A stretch of DNA of 64,000 bases from Paeniroseomonas aquatica (lineage in GTDB: Bacteria; Pseudomonadota; Alphaproteobacteria; Acetobacterales; Acetobacteraceae): contig NZ_JAUFPN010000204.1 of assembly GCF_030409335.1 (NCBI RefSeq), positions 36,810 to 100,809 of the forward strand, in the 5' to 3' direction. The position numbers and the translations under genes are program-made. This document shows, piece by piece, positions 61,708-64,000 of this stretch. Position 1 is the first letter of the stretch. Every line of letters begins with the position of its first letter. The notes below the pieces were generated by a model. The model was given only the letters and a program-made list of their open reading frames with translations, was not told the DNA's origin and ran no database searches.

Positions 61708-63303
61708 TCAGCTCCGCCGGACGTTCCAGAAGGTCGGGAAGCCCTTGGAGACGCCGGCGAGGGTGCTGCGGTAGGCGGTCGGCTGGATGTACTGGCCGAG
61801 CGGGATGCTGGGCACGTCCTGCATCGCCTGGACCTGCAGGTCGCGGCAGATGGCCTGCTGCGCCGGGACGTCCGGGGCATCGAACCAGGCGCTGCGCAGC
61901 GCCTCCAGCTTCGGGCTGACGCACCAGCCGGGCCAGGCGCCGGCGTCGTTGCCGTTGCCGCGGACGGCATAGTGGTTGGACGGGTCCATGTGGTCCACGC
62001 CCTCCCAGCCGGTGGCGAAGCAGGACCAGCCGCCCTGGTCGACCGGGCCGCGGTTGTTGCGGCGCTGCAGCATGGTGCCCCAGTCGGTCGCCACGAAATC
62101 GACGGTCATGCCGATGCGGCCCATCACGTCGGCGGCGACCTCGCCGATCGCCTTGAACTGGGCGTAGTCGGTGGCGACCAGCATGGTGGTCTTCTCGCCG
62201 GCATAGCCGGCCTCCTTCAGCATCCGCCGGACCTTGTCGAAGTCGCGCGGGCCCATGAGCGGCTCGAGCCCGGCCTCGCTGGCCATGGGCGTGTCGGGGC
62301 AGAAGACGCCGTGCGGGGTGCGGTACATCGCCGGGTCGTTGCCGACGATGGCCTGCATGAAGTCGGCCTGGCTGAAGGCATGCAGCATGGCGCGGCGGAT
62401 GGCGGGGTTGTCGAAGGGCGGCTGCAGGTGGTTCAGCCGCATCATGTCGACGGAGCCGGTGGAATTCGTCACCTCGATGCGGATGCGGCGGTCGCGCCGC
62501 AGCGGCGGCAGCAGGTCGTGGGTCGGGTTCTCCCACCAGTCCTGCTCGCCGCGCTGGAGCGCCGCCTGCTTGGTCGCGGCATCGGGGATGGTGGTCCATT
62601 CCACCCGGTCGAAATGCACCAGCTTCGGCCCGGCGTTCCACTCCGGCGTGCCGTCCTGGCGCGGGACGTACTTCTCGAATTTCGCATAGACGTTGCGGGA
62701 GCCGGCGACGCGCTCATCCGCCACCCAGCGGAAGGGGCCGCTGCCGACCATCTCGGTGATCTGCCTGAAGGGGTCGGTATTGGCCAGCCGCTCCGGCATC
62801 ATCGCCGGCATCGGCGAGGTCACCTTGCCCAGCGCGTCCGGCAGCAGCGGGAAGGGCTTGTTCAGGCGGAACAGGATGGTGCGGTCGTCGGGCGCCGAGA
62901 GCTCGTCGGTCGCCGTCATCAGCGCCCCGCCCAGCGCATCCCGCTTCGCCCAGCGCCGGATGCTGGCGACGCAGTCGCGCGCGGTCACCTTCTCGCCGTC
63001 GTGCCAGAGCAGGCCGGGGCGGAGCGTGAGGGTCCAGCGCCTGCCGTCCTCGGCCACCACATGGCCCTCGACCATCTGCGGCGAGGCCTTGAAACCGGCG
63101 TCCTGGCCATAGAGCGTGTCGAAGATCATGTGCCCATGGCCGCGGGTGACATAGGCCGTGGTCCAGTGCGGATCGAGGAAGGCGAGGTCGATCTGCGGGA
63201 TGAATTTCAGCACCCGCGCCGCCTGGGCGCGGACCAGGCTAGGGCCGGCCAGGCTGGCGCCGAGGCCGAGCGCCGAGGCGGCGAGCAGGTTGCGGCGGTT
63301 CAT
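61708..63303 (-). CDS. Peptide/opine-type ABC transporter solute-binding protein (family 5)
   Basis: A 531-residue protein starting MNRRNLLAASALGLGASLAGPSLVRA, a twin-arginine-type signal. The mature protein has KFIPQIDLAFLDPHWTTAYVTRGHGHMIFDTLYG and WTLTLRPGLLWHDGEKVTARDC, the DppA/OppA-family pattern. It is an orphan, with no permease or ATPase genes in the window. The ligand could be a peptide, opine or glutathione. The frame extends upstream, but those residues are not signal-like. Confidence 0.93.
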   Translation of the reverse strand: MNRRNLLAASALGLGASLAGPSLVRAQAARVLKFIPQIDLAFLDPHWTTAYVTRGHGHMIFDTLYGQDAGFKASPQMVEGHVVAEDGRRWTLTLRPGLLWHDGEKVTARDCVASIRRWAKRDALGGALMTATDELSAPDDRTILFRLNKPFPLLPDALGKVTSPMPAMMPERLANTDPFRQITEMVGSGPFRWVADERVAGSRNVYAKFEKYVPRQDGTPEWNAGPKLVHFDRVEWTTIPDAATKQAALQRGEQDWWENPTHDLLPPLRRDRRIRIEVTNSTGSVDMMRLNHLQPPFDNPAIRRAMLHAFSQADFMQAIVGNDPAMYRTPHGVFCPDTPMASEAGLEPLMGPRDFDKVRRMLKEAGYAGEKTTMLVATDYAQFKAIGEVAADVMGRIGMTVDFVATDWGTMLQRRNNRGPVDQGGWSCFATGWEGVDHMDPSNHYAVRGNGNDAGAWPGWCVSPKLEALRSAWFDAPDVPAQQAICRDLQVQAMQDVPSIPLGQYIQPTAYRSTLAGVSKGFPTFWNVRRS

Positions 63304-63494
63304 GCTGCAGTCCGGTGCTTGGGCATGGCGATGCGTCCCTTGGTGCAAGGCGCGACCCGGCATTGTCTCCCTGGGCCGGAGGCTAGCACGCCCGGCAAAA
63401 GCGGCGTCAATCCGGACCCGGCCCGGTTCCGGATGACAAAGCCGACGGGCACGCCTATGCAACGGGCATCCCCGCTCTGGAACGGTGCCCGACC

Positions 63495-64000
63495 TTGTCA
63501 CGCCAGCCTGTCCCCTTCCTTGGCCTGATCCTCTGCGGCCTGCTGGCCGGCTGCCGCGCGGATTACTCCCCCGATACCTACGCGACCCGCGCGGTGCAGC
63601 AGGCCAACAAGGTCGAGCAGGGCATGGTCGTCGGCCGCCGGGACGTGGCGGTGACGGCCGAGGGCAGCACCGGCGCGGCGGCCGGGGCCGCGGCGGGCGG
63701 CGTCATCGGGGCGCAGACCCCGGGCGGGGGCATCGGCGCGGCGCTGGGCGGCGTCGGCGGGGCGCTGGTCGGCGGCCTCATCGGCACCACGGCGGAACAT
63801 GTGGCCGGCGATACCCGGGCCTTCGAATACGTCGTCCGCACCAGCAAGGACGAGCTGATCTCGGTGACCCAGCGGGACACCACCCCGCTGGTGGTGGGCC
63901 AGCGGGTGCTGGTCATCAGCGGCACCCAGGCGCGGATCGTGCCGGACTACACCACCCAGCCGCCGGCGACCCCGGCCGCCGCCGCGGCGGCCGCGGCCAC
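63495..64000 (+). CDS. Glycine-zipper outer-membrane lipoprotein (3' partial)
   Basis: The gene runs off the window after 168 codons. A TTG start gives a lipoprotein signal SRQPVPFLGLILCGLLAGC (C20), then a glycine-zipper segment (GAAAGAAAGGVIGAQTPGGG, GAALGGVGGALVGGLIG) and a beta-rich YVVRTSKDELISVTQRD tail. This is the SlyB/Pcp-type outer-membrane lipoprotein layout, with a role in envelope integrity. It is divergent from the peptide receptor; the 191-bp gap has no other gene. Confidence 0.75.
   Translation, partial: MSRQPVPFLGLILCGLLAGCRADYSPDTYATRAVQQANKVEQGMVVGRRDVAVTAEGSTGAAAGAAAGGVIGAQTPGGGIGAALGGVGGALVGGLIGTTAEHVAGDTRAFEYVVRTSKDELISVTQRDTTPLVVGQRVLVISGTQARIVPDYTTQPPATPAAAAAAAA

Overview
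This window is very GC-rich (roughly 70 %), densely coded DNA from a bacterial chromosome. The gene types and orders point to an alphaproteobacterium, most likely an Acetobacteraceae/Roseomonas-like organism. This rests on several Bug/TctC solute receptors, argH with a divergent tlpA and an LptM-type lipoprotein, acnA divergent from ccmAB, the block rpsF-rpsR-DUF2232-rplI, and aceA divergent from a ScfR/RamB-type regulator. The taxonomic call is inference. I see no tRNA, rRNA, CRISPR array, transposase, prophage or replication origin.

Layout. 1-4.8 kb: the 3' end of a thiamine-diphosphate enzyme gene coupled to a Bug receptor, facing a minus-strand set made of a TauD-like dioxygenase, a second Bug receptor broken by one in-frame TAG, and two Rieske proteins. 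4.9-8.6 kb: a secreted unknown, a metallo-beta-lactamase-fold hydrolase, an LptM-like lipoprotein, argH, and divergent tlpA. 8.7-15.9 kb: a minus-strand run with a complete CUT1-type sugar ABC transporter, an Ldh-family dehydrogenase, an unknown gene and a Bug receptor. 16.1-19.1 kb: a small stress-type protein, a PLP threonine/serine dehydratase, a DUF1345 membrane protein and a family 2 glycosyltransferase. 19.1-22.2 kb: isocitrate lyase with a small repeat-containing protein behind it, and the divergent regulator, separated by a region with clear operator-like repeats. 22.4-24.5 kb: a two-domain cold-shock protein, an Rrf2 regulator and an AhpD/CMD-like protein. 24.5-30.7 kb: an orphan CoxL-type subunit, a 133-bp palindromic element, a 2-hydroxychromene-carboxylate-isomerase-like protein with both subunits of a CoA transferase, an XRE regulator with an overlapping unknown, and a cyclase-family hydrolase.

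31.1-39.1 kb is the most unusual region: transglutaminase/DUF2126, permuted ATP-grasp/alpha-E, a second transglutaminase, and a zinc metallopeptidase with a Cys-rich N-terminus. This resembles the predicted peptide/amide ligase systems that often carry the proteasome homologue Anbu, but here a metallopeptidase follows in its place. An AT-rich gap then leads to a QueD-like protein that lacks the catalytic Cys and His, overlapping a GTP cyclohydrolase I gene. 40.3-45.1 kb: an EamA transporter, an exported cysteine-free sulfite-oxidase-fold protein, a membrane GGDEF-EAL protein and a GNAT acetyltransferase. 45.1-50.1 kb: a minus-strand catabolic cassette (flavin monooxygenase, AtuA-like, DUF4387, enoyl-CoA hydratase-like, Ldh dehydrogenase) of unknown substrate. 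50.2-53.4 kb: a MarR-EmrA-EmrB-type efflux operon. 53.4-59.2 kb: a SOUL heme-binding lipoprotein, ccmB, ccmA, divergent acnA, and an amidohydrolase. 59.3-64 kb: rplI, a DUF2232 protein, rpsR and rpsF, then an orphan peptide-type ABC receptor and the start of a glycine-zipper lipoprotein.

Many genes overlap by 1-4 bases (ATGA, GTGA, TGATG), so translational coupling is common. Start sites were picked from Shine-Dalgarno sequences, family N-termini and signal peptides. Functions are family-level readings by eye, with no database search.
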